A stretch of 64,000 nucleotides of DNA from an uncultured Lachnospiraceae bacterium (GCA_945621435.1 CALZBR010000011.1:1-64000), one strand, 5' to 3'. Counted from the stretch's first letter, positions 26,354 through 35,070 are shown. Notes: a model not told the origin generated them from the sequence alone. Translations and numbers: made by a program.

Positions 26354-29300
26354 ATGGCGGTTAAATTTACGGAGGAGCAACAAAGAGTCATTGATACGAG
26401 AAATTGTAATGTGCTTGTATCCGCTGCCGCAGGCAGCGGTAAAACGGCTGTTTTGACAGAGCGCATCGCCGGGCTTGTGTGCGATGAAGAACATCCCATC
26501 GATATCGACAGACTGTTGGTGGTTACCTTTACCAATGCTGCAGCGGCGGAGATGAGAGAGCGTGTGGCGGCGAGAATAGCGGCCAAGCTGGAAGAATGTC
26601 CGGAATCAGAGCATATTCAGAGACAGATGACGCTCTTGCATAATGCCCAGATCACTACCATCGACAGCTTTTGCCTGTACCTGTTGAAAAATCATTTTAA
26701 TGAAATCGGTCTGGACCCCGCCTTCCGCATTGCGGACGAGGGGGAGATCAAGCTGATGAGGCAGGATGTGATGCAGGAAATGCTGGAGGAACATTTTGCC
26801 TCTGAAAACGAGGAGTTTCAGCATTGTGTGGAATTCTTTTGCCACGGAGGAAAGGAGAGTGTGTTGGAGAAGCATATTCTGACACTCTCCGGCTATGCAT
26901 CCGCTTTCCCCTGGCCTGAGGAGTGGTTAGAGGAGCGGAAACATGACTATGGGGCAGGTACCGTGGAGGAGATCTGTGCCAGCGATTATGGTAAGTTCCT
27001 GCAGCATTATCTGGAGACTATGGTGGAGGGACTGACGGAGAAGATGCAGCAGGTCCGGAAGCTTTGCGAGGAGCCTGATGGTCCCTACATGTACGGGGAA
27101 ATGGTGGAGGGGGAACTGGAGCAGCTTGAAAGGCTGAAGCATTGCGTCAGTTTGCAGGAATTTGCGGAAAGGTTGCCTGCCATCAGCTTCGGCAGATTGT
27201 CCGGCAAGAAGGACGAGAGTGTCTCCGCTTCCAAACGCAAGCGGGCTGCAGACCTGCGGACAGAGGTCAAGGAAAGCATTCAGGGTATGGCAAAAAAATA
27301 CTTTGCCACCCCGCTGGAGCTGGCCGCAGAGCAGGGCAAGGCCTGTGCCGGACCGGTGGTGACATTGATCCATCTGACCCAGGAATTCCGACAGAGAATG
27401 CAGGCTGCCAAGCAGGAAAAGAAGGTAATTGATTTTTCCGATATGGAGCATTTTGCCCTGGACATCCTGCTGAAGAAAACGGAAACAGGAATTGCTCCCA
27501 GCCATGTGGCGCTGGAATATCGCCAGCATTTTGCAGAGATACTCATCGACGAATATCAGGACAGCAACCTGGTGCAGGAGTATCTGCTGGCTGCCGTATC
27601 CGGCGAGGAAGAAGGGCATTTCAACCGCTTCATGGTAGGGGACGTGAAGCAGAGCATTTACCGGTTCCGACTGGCAAGACCGGAGCTCTTCCTGGAAAAA
27701 TATGAAGCCTATGAGGATAGCGGCAATCGTGTGCGTATTGACCTGAGTAAGAACTTCCGCAGCCGCAGACAGGTCATCGATACGGTGAATGAGGTGTTTT
27801 TCGCCCTGATGAGCAGGGAGACCGGAGGCGTTGCGTACGATGAGAAAGCAGCACTGTATCCCGGGGCGTCTTATCCCGAACAGGGAGGAAACGAGAGCGA
27901 GCTGCTGCTGGTGGAGAAGCCGGATAAAGAGTCTGAATATAACGCAAAACAACTGGAGGCCATGGCGATTGCAGACCGGATCAGGGAGCTTCGAAAGAGC
28001 TTCCTGGTGACGGATAAAGGCAGCGGCAGTCTGCGCCCCGTGAAATATTCCGACATGGTCATATTGCTCCGCACCAACAGCGGTTGGGATGAAGAATTCA
28101 AAGGTGTTCTGGAAGAAGAAGGGATTCCTGTTTTTATCACCACCAAGAGCGGATATTTCAGTGCCACGGAGGTGCAGGAGCTCTTACAGCTGCTCAGGGT
28201 GCTGGACAATCCGGAGCAGGATATCCCCTTGTTTGGTGTGATGAAATCCCTCTTTGGAGGTTTTACGGAGGATGAAATCGCTGCCATACGCAGTGGCTGC
28301 AGGGAAGAAAGCCTGTATCAGGCGGTAAAGCACTTTGGCTCAGAAAAAACGGAACACTTTGTCAGCATGCTGGAGCAATATCGCAGATGTGCGATTTACA
28401 TGCCCGTGAGAGAACTGCTGACAAAGCTGGTGACAGATTTTAACTATCTGAACTATGTGACTGCCCTGCCCGCCGGGGGAAAGCGCCGTGCCAATGTAGA
28501 GATGCTCCTTACCAGAGCCTCGGATTTTGAGAAAAGCAGTTATTTCGGACTGTTCCATTTCGTGCGGTATATAGAGCAGCTGGAAAAATATGAAGTGGAT
28601 TATGGTGAGGCAGATACTCTGGATGAGAATGCGGATGTTGTGCGCATCATGAGCATCCACAAGAGCAAGGGTCTGGAGTTCCCGGTGACCTTTGTGGCAG
28701 GCCTTGGAAAACAATTCAATCTACAGGATACCAGCCAATCCCTGATTCTGGATATGGATCTGGGGCTTGCCACGGACTATGTTGATCCGGAGAGAAGGCT
28801 TCGCAACAAATCCCTTCGGAAAACGGTTCTTGGGGCGAAGTTAAGACAGGACAGCCTGGCAGAAGAATTGCGCGTCCTTTATGTGGCAATGACCAGAGCC
28901 AGGGAGAAGCTGATTCTCACGGCTACGCTGGGAAAGGCGGCGGAAAGCTGGGATCAGTATCGGGAGAATCCCCGAAAGCAGCTTTCCTTTTCCGAGTTTA
29001 CAGAGGCAGGAGGTTTTCTGGACATGCTGCTTCCCATTGCCGCCAATACAGGTTTGCAGGTGAGGGTACTTGGCCAGGAGGAGTTGTTTGCGGGGGAGCT
29101 CAGAGAACAGCTGGAAATGGGAGAGCGCAAGGAGAGGCTGCTGGAAGCGGCCGAACATCCGGATCCGGAGCTTCTGGACAGATTGCAGCAGAATCTATCC
29201 CGTGTCTATCCCCACCGGAATCTGGAGGGGCTCTATACCAAGACTACGGTATCTGAGTTGAAGATCGCAGCCATGGCGGATAAGGACGAGGCAGCGTATC

Positions 29301-29935
29301 ACGCCTTCGAGGAAAAAGAGGTGGAGGCTTACATACCCGCCTTCCGCAGGGGCGAGGAGAAAATCAGCGGCACCGTGCGCGGAAATGCCTACCACAGAGT
29401 GATGGAGATACTGGATTTTGAAAAGGTGTATTCTGACAGCGGTGAGGCCCAGCAGAGAGAAAATCTCGAACAACTCCTGCAGGAGGCGGAGAAATTGACA
29501 CAAAGCTTGGAGTCCTTTCTGCAGGAGGCAGTGAAGAGCGGGCGGCTGAAGAAGGAATACTATGAGGCTGTGAGTCTGAAGAAACTGGTACACTTTTTAC
29601 AGTCGGAGCTGGCGCTTCGCATATGGAAGGCGGATCAGGCGGGAAAGCTGTACCGGGAGCAGCCCTTTGTACTTGGCATCAGTGCGAAGCGCCTGAATGA
29701 GGATTATCCGGAATCGGAGAATGTGCTGATACAGGGTATCATAGACGTATTTTTCGAGGAAGAGGACGGGCTGGTGCTCTTGGACTACAAGACAGACGCG
29801 GTAGCTACCATGGAAGAACTGAAGAACCGCTATGAGAGCCAGTTGGACTACTACAGCGAGGCTCTGCAGAATATCATGGGAAAACCTGTGAAGGGGAAGA
29901 TGCTTTATTCGTTTCACTTAGAAAAGGTGATATGA
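26354..29935 (+). CDS. addA: helicase-exonuclease AddAB, subunit AddA
   Basis: 1193 aa UvrD-like helicase-nuclease. Motifs: SAAAGSGKTAVLTERI (Walker A), VTFTNAAAAEMRERV (Ia), LIDEYQDSN (II), VGDVKQSIYRFRLA (III), SIHKSKGLEFPVTFV (V), LYVAMTRAREKL (VI) and C-terminal nuclease VLLDYKTDAV. It acts with AddB in recombinational repair. ATG 26354 is used because MAVKFTEEQQRVID matches the usual AddA start. ATG 26342, overlapping the addB stop, is also possible. Confidence 0.95.
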   Translation: MAVKFTEEQQRVIDTRNCNVLVSAAAGSGKTAVLTERIAGLVCDEEHPIDIDRLLVVTFTNAAAAEMRERVAARIAAKLEECPESEHIQRQMTLLHNAQITTIDSFCLYLLKNHFNEIGLDPAFRIADEGEIKLMRQDVMQEMLEEHFASENEEFQHCVEFFCHGGKESVLEKHILTLSGYASAFPWPEEWLEERKHDYGAGTVEEICASDYGKFLQHYLETMVEGLTEKMQQVRKLCEEPDGPYMYGEMVEGELEQLERLKHCVSLQEFAERLPAISFGRLSGKKDESVSASKRKRAADLRTEVKESIQGMAKKYFATPLELAAEQGKACAGPVVTLIHLTQEFRQRMQAAKQEKKVIDFSDMEHFALDILLKKTETGIAPSHVALEYRQHFAEILIDEYQDSNLVQEYLLAAVSGEEEGHFNRFMVGDVKQSIYRFRLARPELFLEKYEAYEDSGNRVRIDLSKNFRSRRQVIDTVNEVFFALMSRETGGVAYDEKAALYPGASYPEQGGNESELLLVEKPDKESEYNAKQLEAMAIADRIRELRKSFLVTDKGSGSLRPVKYSDMVILLRTNSGWDEEFKGVLEEEGIPVFITTKSGYFSATEVQELLQLLRVLDNPEQDIPLFGVMKSLFGGFTEDEIAAIRSGCREESLYQAVKHFGSEKTEHFVSMLEQYRRCAIYMPVRELLTKLVTDFNYLNYVTALPAGGKRRANVEMLLTRASDFEKSSYFGLFHFVRYIEQLEKYEVDYGEADTLDENADVVRIMSIHKSKGLEFPVTFVAGLGKQFNLQDTSQSLILDMDLGLATDYVDPERRLRNKSLRKTVLGAKLRQDSLAEELRVLYVAMTRAREKLILTATLGKAAESWDQYRENPRKQLSFSEFTEAGGFLDMLLPIAANTGLQVRVLGQEELFAGELREQLEMGERKERLLEAAEHPDPELLDRLQQNLSRVYPHRNLEGLYTKTTVSELKIAAMADKDEAAYHAFEEKEVEAYIPAFRRGEEKISGTVRGNAYHRVMEILDFEKVYSDSGEAQQRENLEQLLQEAEKLTQSLESFLQEAVKSGRLKKEYYEAVSLKKLVHFLQSELALRIWKADQAGKLYREQPFVLGISAKRLNEDYPESENVLIQGIIDVFFEEEDGLVLLDYKTDAVATMEELKNRYESQLDYYSEALQNIMGKPVKGKMLYSFHLEKVI

Positions 29936-30065
29936 CAGACGATAAATAACTGATAAACAGGTCATTCATACCAATACACATGTCATGTGTCAGATTTTGC
30001 TTTCAGAAGTCATGCTCAATGATAGGATGTGAACATAAGAAATGAACAATGAAAGGACTACGAAA

Positions 30066-30173
30066 ATGGAAAGCAAAGGTATCAATGAAATCAAAAAAGA
30101 TGTTATGCGTATGGCCATGGGATATGCGTCAATGATGATAGTTGTTGCGGTGTTACTGGTACTTGCCGTGTAG
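30066..30173 (+). CDS. tiny single-helix membrane protein
   Basis: 35 aa: MESKGINEIKKDVMRMAM then a hydrophobic tail (MMIVVAVLLVLAV). GAAAGGA lies 7 bases before the ATG. An in-frame ATG at 30042 would add 8 residues. A long wobble-rich hairpin follows at 30189. It could be a small membrane regulator or a type I-like toxic peptide; no family is recognised. Confidence 0.45.
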   Translation: MESKGINEIKKDVMRMAMGYASMMIVVAVLLVLAV

Positions 30174-30188
30174 CATCGGGGACGATGC

Positions 30189-30227
30189 TTTTGATCCCGG
30201 CATCTCGGCACGATGTTGGGGTCAAAA
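30189..30227 (+). other. 16-bp stem-loop paired only with G-U help
   Basis: TTTTGATCCCGGCATC pairs with GATGTTGGGGTCAAAA over all 16 positions, with three G-U pairs, around a 7-base loop (TCGGCAC). The wobbles pair as RNA only on the plus strand; the minus strand would have A-C mismatches. It lies 15 bases after the tiny membrane protein and may be its terminator or a stabilising 3' structure. Confidence 0.6.
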
Positions 30228-30449
30228 GTTTCTGACATGATTTTCTAATAGCCGAACCATCTCTTAATCTTCAATCAGCCTTAACTGAACCATTTCTCTG
30301 AGAATCAGTTCAATATCTGAAAATTCTGTTTAATGAACAACATTTTATGTATTCGGATATGTTGTTCAGCAATGCTTTTCTATTGATTTCGCCTTTTTTA
30401 CGTCCAGCGCCATAAATACAAAGGAGCGTACATAATTAATGATTAACCA

Positions 30450-30689
30450 TTGAAAACCTATAGCCATTGGGATTTATTTACGAAATTAATGTTATCTACA
30501 TGGGTTATGATATTTCAACCTCAAAACGAAGTTGCCTTAGATTTTGCCGGATATAAATTGGCAAAAGAAAAGCTTGGTTTTGTTGTTAAGTGGTTGGAAG
30601 ATAATAAAGACGAAAACGGTCAATGGGTTTTAGGTGCAGAAGTAAAAGATAATCTGTATTTCCACTCTCAGACCTTGGAGAAGTGCTGA
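30450..30689 (+). pseudogene. unrecognised gene fragment
   Basis: 79 codons with protein-like composition (NEVALDFAGYKLAKEK, WLEDNKDENGQW). The frame lacks an RBS and a good start (TTG at 30450). After YFHSQ a plausible continuation (YFPLSD) lies in the next frame. It looks like the C-terminal piece of a degraded gene; I cannot name the family. Confidence 0.45.
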
Positions 30690-30764
30690 ATGCAGAAAGG
30701 CTGATTGTACAGCAAAAATAAATGTAATCATTGATAAAGTCTTATTAATCTACAAAAAATTGTG

Positions 30765-30794
30765 TTGACTAATATGTCAAACAAATAGTATACT
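30765..30794 (+). promoter_or_regulatory. promoter of the type III toxin-antitoxin locus
   Basis: TTGACT (30765-30770), 18-bp spacer, TATACT (30789-30794). The predicted start, near 30801, is directly at the first antitoxin repeat. Confidence 0.8.
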
Positions 30795-30804
30795 ATCTGT
30801 AGAA

Positions 30805-30880
30805 GGTGATGCACAGCCTAATAAATGAGCGAGTTATAAGCGGGTGATGCACAGCCCTGAAATGAGCGAGTTAACAGATG
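30805..30880 (+). ncRNA. type III antitoxin RNA: two 38-nt tandem repeats
   Basis: Two 38-base units start at 30805 and 30843. Both share GGTGATGCACAGCC and AATGAGCGAGTTA, and differ in a short middle part and at the end. Known type III antitoxins (ToxI, CptI, TenpI) are tandem repeats of about 35-45 nt, transcribed from a strong promoter upstream of the toxin and cut by it into pseudoknots that bind and inhibit it. Position, unit length, promoter and following terminator all match. The short copy number resembles CptI rather than ToxI. Confidence 0.82.
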
Positions 30881-30912
30881 GTAGAGGCTACTTGGTCTCT
30901 ACCATTTTCTTT
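30878..30912 (+). terminator. attenuating terminator between antitoxin RNA and toxin
   Basis: ATGGTAGAG/CTCTACCAT stem with a 10-base loop, followed by TTTCTTT. Type III loci typically have such a leaky terminator that sets antitoxin RNA in excess over toxin mRNA. Confidence 0.8.
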
Positions 30913-30930
30913 ACAAAGAAAGGTATTCAT

Positions 30931-31409
30931 ATGAGGAATAACATAAGAATTTACGAAGTTAAAAGTGAATACATAAAATACTTGAGCAATTATCAAAAAC
31001 ACATTTTTTTCAAGCGGATGGTAAGGACAAACGAAAATATATCGGTATTGTTTTTGAAGTAAAGGGAATAAAATACTTTGCACCATTGTCTTCGTTCAAA
31101 GATAAACATAAGCAGATGAAGGAAGGTGTGGATTTTATCAAAATAAAGGATTATGCAGTTATCAACCTCAACAACATGATACCTGTTCCGGATAGCCAGA
31201 TTGTGGATATTGATATAAACAAAGAAAAAAATGCAAGTTACCGTTACTTACTTCAAGCTGAAAGCCGTGAAGTTAACAGACAAAAGAACCGTATCCGCAA
31301 AAATGCTGAGATTGTATACAGTCACAAAAAGCATAATGGAGTTACAACTCCTCTCGCCAAGAGAACAAATGATTTTAACATATTAGAGAAACTCTGCAGG
31401 GAATATTGA
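30931..31409 (+). CDS. type III TA toxin, ToxN/AbiQ/CptN-like endoribonuclease, frames joined at a slippery site
   Basis: ATG 30931 (RBS GAAAGG) starts IRIYEVKSEYIKYLSNYQKHIFF, the usual ToxN/AbiQ N-terminus, but this frame stops at 31062. The rest is in the -1 frame from 31011 to TGA 31409: YIGIVFEVKGIKYFAPLSS, KHKQMKEGVDFIKI, YAVINLNNMIPVP, a match to the family core. The joined product is about 159 aa, near ToxN length. The switch lies at seven T's containing T TTT TTC (31005-31011) in exact -1 slippery phase. Options are programmed -1 frameshifting, polymerase slippage, inactivation by loss of one T, or a sequencing error. No strong downstream stem-loop is evident. Confidence 0.8.
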
Positions 31410-31503
31410 GAATACATAGCAGGTATAACCATGAATCCGAAAGCAGTTTTCGATTGACAAAATAAGAATACCATGATATGCTTACCGCATAGATGAGAGC
31501 AAG

Positions 31504-31530
31504 GGCGTTCCGTGTAGGAACGCCTTTTTT
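31504..31530 (+). terminator. terminator after the toxin locus
   Basis: GGCGTTCC/GGAACGCC stem with a GTGTA loop, followed by TTTTTT. It lies about 95 bases after the toxin stop. Confidence 0.85.
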
Positions 31531-31580
31531 GTTACCTTATCTGCGCTCGTAATACTGATGAGAAAAGGAGAACCAACAAA

Positions 31581-31982
31581 ATGAAGCAGGAGCGAGCGTT
31601 ACTTCAGCAGACAGATAAAATCAATGATTTGTTAGCCCGTAACGGAGTAAAATTCGGAATCTACAAGAATAACACTTTTAAGGAACAGTTATTTCCCTTT
31701 GATTCCATACCGAGGATCATTGAGCATTCCGAATTTGAAATGTTGGAAAGAGGGCTGAAACAGAGAGTTTTAGCTCTCAATTTGTTTCTGAAGGATATTT
31801 ATTCGGAAAAGAAAATCGTAAAGGACGGGGTAGTACCTGAGGATTTCATCTTTCTGGATATTCCCAATATCTATACCTCCAAGGAGGATTTTTTACGCAG
31901 ATATCCCTTTGATAACAGCATTGCAGATTCTATCATCAGCAATATGAAGGGGAAATTCTGGAAACACTGTATGCACCCATAG
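31581..31982 (+). pseudogene. truncated circularly permuted ATP-grasp (DUF407-like) protein
   Basis: The first 90 or so residues match the N-terminal part of CP_ATPgrasp_2/DUF407 proteins (NDLLARNGVKFGIYKN, LFPFDSIPRIIE, ERGLKQRVLALNLFLKDIY, VKDGVVPEDFIF). The catalytic remainder, several hundred residues long, is missing. An unrelated tail (IYTSKEDFLRRYPFDNS) follows. The start ATG 31581 lacks a clear RBS beyond GGAGAA. It is probably a deletion product. Confidence 0.65.
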
Positions 31983-32064
31983 ACGGAATTGTTTTTTCAT
32001 TCATAACGTGCCACTTACCTACGCCAATACTGCAGTTATCAAAATACTCGGAGAGGAATAGATT

Positions 32065-32190
32065 ATGCCTGGACAAGCTGAAAAACGTAAGATTCCGGGT
32101 ATAGGTATGAGAATATACAATAAAAATGCATCCAAAGAAAATATGCTGCGATACCTGCAGGAGCGCTATAACCTTCAGAGGACCTTATAA
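32065..32190 (+). CDS. 41-aa ORF, possibly a gene remnant
   Basis: MPGQAEKRKIPGIGMRIY continues to LQERYNLQRTL and stops at 32190, inside a palindromic terminator. GGAGAGG precedes the ATG, so it can be translated. Basic, not recognised. Just upstream, a second frame (VPLTYANTAVIKILGEE) ends at about 32061, suggesting leftovers of a larger element. Confidence 0.35.
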   Translation: MPGQAEKRKIPGIGMRIYNKNASKENMLRYLQERYNLQRTL

Positions 32191-32195
32191 GGTCC
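32180..32195. terminator. perfect palindrome at the convergent gene ends
   Basis: GGACCTTATAAGGTCC, 16 bp, contains both the stop of the plus-strand small ORF and the stop of the minus-strand transporter. There is no T tract on either strand, so terminator activity is uncertain. Confidence 0.4.
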
Positions 32196-33225
32196 CCTGA
32201 GGAGCAATTCCCATCACATATTCTACCGCGATGGCTACCAGCACCACAAGCAGAGATACGATAAAGCCGTGAAGCATGGGCTTCGCGCCGGAACGGCAGA
32301 GCTTCTTAAAATCAGTGTTTAGGCCGATGGCTCCAAGTGCGGCAACCATCAGGAACTTGCTGACGGACTTCATGGTGGAAATAAGTGTCACAGGCAACAG
32401 TTCAAAGCTTGCCAACACAGACATGCCGATAAAGCCCAAAATAAACCAGGGGAAGATGGATTTGATGCTGACCTTAACTGCGTTGCTCTCAGCGTTCTGT
32501 TTTCTCTTGAAGTGCAGGCTGATGGCAGCAAATACCAGTACGGCAGGAATGATGGACAAGGTTCTGGTCAGTTTTACCATGGTGGCAAAGTCTCCTGCTG
32601 CTTCGCTGAAGGCGTAGCCCGTAGCAACTACGCTGGAGGTATCATTGACAGCGGTGCCTGCCCACAGACCGAAGGCAGCGTCGGACAGCCCCATCCACTG
32701 ACCGAGGATAGGAAAAACTACAATCATGATGGTGTCGAACAGGAAGGTGGCGGACATGCCGTAGGCGATGTCGGTGTCGTCTGCCTCAATGACAGGAGCG
32801 ATGGCAGCGATGGCAGAGCCGCCGCAGATTCCGGTGCCGGCATTGATCAGGCTGCTGGTCTTCCAATTGAGACCAAGAGCCCTTCCAATCAGTGCGCCCA
32901 GACCGAAACAGGTGGCGAGAGTGAAGAGCATAACTGTCAGGGAGAAACGTCCCACAGTTAATACGGTGCCGATATTCAGGCTGGCACCAAGCAGGATAAT
33001 AGCGAATTTCAGCAGTTTCTTTGAGGTGAATCTGATCCCCGGAGTGGTTGCCTTGCCCGGCTTCCAAAAGGCATTGATGATCATGCCGATGAACAGGGCA
33101 ATGACGGAAGCACCGATAATGTGTAATCCGGCGGAGGTTTCAAGATTCTCCAGAAGTCTCGCAATGGCTGCGATTCCAAGGGCAAGCAGGATGCCCGGAA
33201 TCAGAGAGGTTAATTTCTTAATCAT
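32185..33225 (-). CDS. YeiH-type putative sulfate exporter family membrane protein
   Basis: 346 aa, about ten membrane helices, PF03601 family. Recognisable blocks are FAIILLGASLNIG, NAGTGICGGSAIAAIAPVI, LWAGTAVNDTSSVVATGYA and the C-terminal ALGAIGLNTDFKKL. Family members have been called putative sulfate or sulfonate exporters; the substrate is not established. ATG 33225 has AAAGGGA upstream. It is divergent from the LysR regulator, which probably controls it, as in yeiH-yeiE type pairs. Confidence 0.9.
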   Translation of the reverse strand: MIKKLTSLIPGILLALGIAAIARLLENLETSAGLHIIGASVIALFIGMIINAFWKPGKATTPGIRFTSKKLLKFAIILLGASLNIGTVLTVGRFSLTVMLFTLATCFGLGALIGRALGLNWKTSSLINAGTGICGGSAIAAIAPVIEADDTDIAYGMSATFLFDTIMIVVFPILGQWMGLSDAAFGLWAGTAVNDTSSVVATGYAFSEAAGDFATMVKLTRTLSIIPAVLVFAAISLHFKRKQNAESNAVKVSIKSIFPWFILGFIGMSVLASFELLPVTLISTMKSVSKFLMVAALGAIGLNTDFKKLCRSGAKPMLHGFIVSLLVVLVAIAVEYVMGIAPQGTL

Positions 33226-33282
33226 GTCTTTTTTCCCTTTCGTTATTTTTATTCCGGAAAGAATTTCATTTTTCGATTCATA

Positions 33283-33302
33283 TTATCATTGTTGTATGAT
33301 AA
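33283..33302. promoter_or_regulatory. inverted repeat, likely LysR operator
   Basis: TTATCAT-N6-ATGATAA, a perfect interrupted palindrome, lies in the 134-bp gap between the divergent yeiH-like and lysR genes. It has the size and symmetry of a LysR-type binding box. Confidence 0.6.
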
Positions 33303-33359
33303 AATAAAGACATAGAAAATAATAGATTCATTCCAAAAAGTTATGGATAGGAGAAGAGG

Positions 33360-34205
33360 ATGGAACAAAAGCTTGAAACATTTCTGACACTTTGTCATAC
33401 CATGCATTACGGGAGGGCAGCAGAGCTCTTAAACCTGTCGCAGCCCGCTGTCAGCAAGCATATCCGGGCGTTGGAGAGCCAGTACGGGGTCACACTGTTT
33501 CGCTATTCCGGCCGTCATCTGCATAAGACCAGGCAGGGGGAAATTCTGGAGCAGTACGCGGAGTCCCTGCGATACAACGAGGAAGGTCTTCTGGACAGAC
33601 TTCATGAGAAGCCCAAAACACTTCTACGGGTAGGCGCAACCAAATCCATCGGACAGTATGTGCTGCTCCCTTACATCCGAAGGTTCCTGGAAAAGCCGGA
33701 GAATCAGCTGGAAGTCCTTGTGGACAACACCGCCAGACTGCTGGAGCTGCTTGATCAGGGAAAACTTGATTTTGTTATCCTGGAGGGAGTTTTTGACAAA
33801 CGGCATTATGATTGCCGGTTGTTTCGGAAGGAACCCTATATCGGTATCTGTCCGGCAAATCATCCCTTTGCAGGGAAACAGGTTCCGCTGGAAGAGGTGT
33901 TTCGGGAGCGTGTGATTCTGCGGGAATGCGGGTCCGGCACCAGGGGCATCCTGGAGCGGGAGCTGGCCGATGCAGGGTACAATCTTCAGGCTTTCGCAGA
34001 TCAGACCTGTATCAGCTCCTTTGACATCATTAAGGCGCTGGTGTCGGAGGGATATGGGATTAGTTTTTTGTATGAGGCGGTGGTGAAGGACGATTCGGGA
34101 CTCAGCCACTTTACCTGCCCTCCTTTGACAGGAGCACATGAGTTCAATGTGGTGTTTTTGAAGAATACGAATGCCGGGGAGACGGCAAAAGAATTTCTGC
34201 AGTAG
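33360..34205 (+). CDS. LysR family transcriptional regulator
   Basis: 281 aa. N-terminal winged HTH: FLTLCHTMHYGRAAELLNLSQ then PAVSKHIRALESQYG. It is followed by a substrate-binding domain (VGATKSIGQYVLLPYIRRF, LRECGSGTRGILE, ALVSEGYGISFLYE). The RILRECGSGTR-like segment is typical of CysL/CbbR-like regulators of sulfur or anion metabolism. RBS AGGAGAAGAGG. Divergent from the YeiH-like transporter, with a palindromic operator between them. Confidence 0.92.
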   Translation: MEQKLETFLTLCHTMHYGRAAELLNLSQPAVSKHIRALESQYGVTLFRYSGRHLHKTRQGEILEQYAESLRYNEEGLLDRLHEKPKTLLRVGATKSIGQYVLLPYIRRFLEKPENQLEVLVDNTARLLELLDQGKLDFVILEGVFDKRHYDCRLFRKEPYIGICPANHPFAGKQVPLEEVFRERVILRECGSGTRGILERELADAGYNLQAFADQTCISSFDIIKALVSEGYGISFLYEAVVKDDSGLSHFTCPPLTGAHEFNVVFLKNTNAGETAKEFLQ

Positions 34206-34512
34206 GGACGGGGCTTTTGTCACGAGGAGCGCCCTTTGTCACGGCGAGTTTTTGTATTATAAAAAGTAAAAAACAGTTGTGTTTTATATAACAACGAGAT
34301 ATTATGATATAAAAATAGAATATATCAAATAAGACAATTCTATATTTTAAGTCTAAATGAAACTAAAGTCTGAATCGTATCTTGCTTTTACTTCTAATCA
34401 AATAATTCTATGAAAGAAAAAGCAGGAGACAATCATTCGGATGTGAGTGCGGATATGTACCACATGCCGGTATGTCATGTTTGTGACCGCTTCTCCTGCG
34501 AAGGAGGTTATC
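34206..34512 (+). other. 307-bp AT-rich intergenic region
   Basis: No gene is seen. A possible promoter is TTGTGT (34277-34282), 17-bp spacer, TATTAT (34300-34305), which would give a leader of about 200 bases for the coiled-coil gene. No clear terminator follows lysR; a short near-duplicate (TTTTGTCACGA / CTTTGTCACGG) lies at 34213-34243. Confidence 0.4.
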
Positions 34513-35070
34513 ATGGCACAAAATATTGACACACCGTACATCACGGACCCGGCACTCAGAAAGCAGCTGGAGGAATCTGTTACAGGGAAGACGAAGTATA
34601 CCCTGATGAATGATTTCCTGGCAAAGTACGGGCTACAGAAGGACTTGTTTGCGCTCAAGGGACTGCTGACGGCATTACTGGACAAAGCTTTTAAAGCGAA
34701 GACTTGGGAGGAGCTGCGGATGATTGCAAAGAACAATGAGAGAATGGAATCCCTGGTAAACACGGCAAGCCGGCTGTCGGGAGACAGAAGTGTACAGGAG
34801 ACCTGTGAAGCCAGAATCATGCACCGGCTGGACATCAATACCATGGAACACAGGATACAGGAAAGAGATCTGACGATTGATACATATCTTCACCGACTTC
34901 AGAAGAAAGAAGAAATGATCGAAAGCTACGAGCAGGACATGCTGAAGAAGGATAGGATGATTGAAGAACAAAACAGCTTAATGAAGGAGTTGGGTGGACG
35001 GTTAGAGCAGAAGGAAGAGAAATTGCAGGAATTAAGAAGGAGACTGGCACAATATGAGGGAGGATTGTAA
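34513..35070 (+). CDS. hypothetical protein with C-terminal coiled coil
   Basis: 185 aa. A globular N-terminal part (TDPALRKQLEESVTGKTKY, MNDFLAKYGLQKDLFALKG) is followed by a long charged helix (KKEEMIESYEQDMLKKDRMI, LEQKEEKLQELRRR). ATG 34513 has a perfect AAGGAGGT RBS; the longer upstream frame is not coding. Not recognised. Monocistronic, just upstream of the thiamine riboswitch. Confidence 0.7.
   Translation: MAQNIDTPYITDPALRKQLEESVTGKTKYTLMNDFLAKYGLQKDLFALKGLLTALLDKAFKAKTWEELRMIAKNNERMESLVNTASRLSGDRSVQETCEARIMHRLDINTMEHRIQERDLTIDTYLHRLQKKEEMIESYEQDMLKKDRMIEEQNSLMKELGGRLEQKEEKLQELRRRLAQYEGGL

Noticed and set aside
31410-32190. Insertion sequence or transposon in the AT-rich island
   Set aside because: No transposase, no terminal inverted repeats and no target duplications could be seen.
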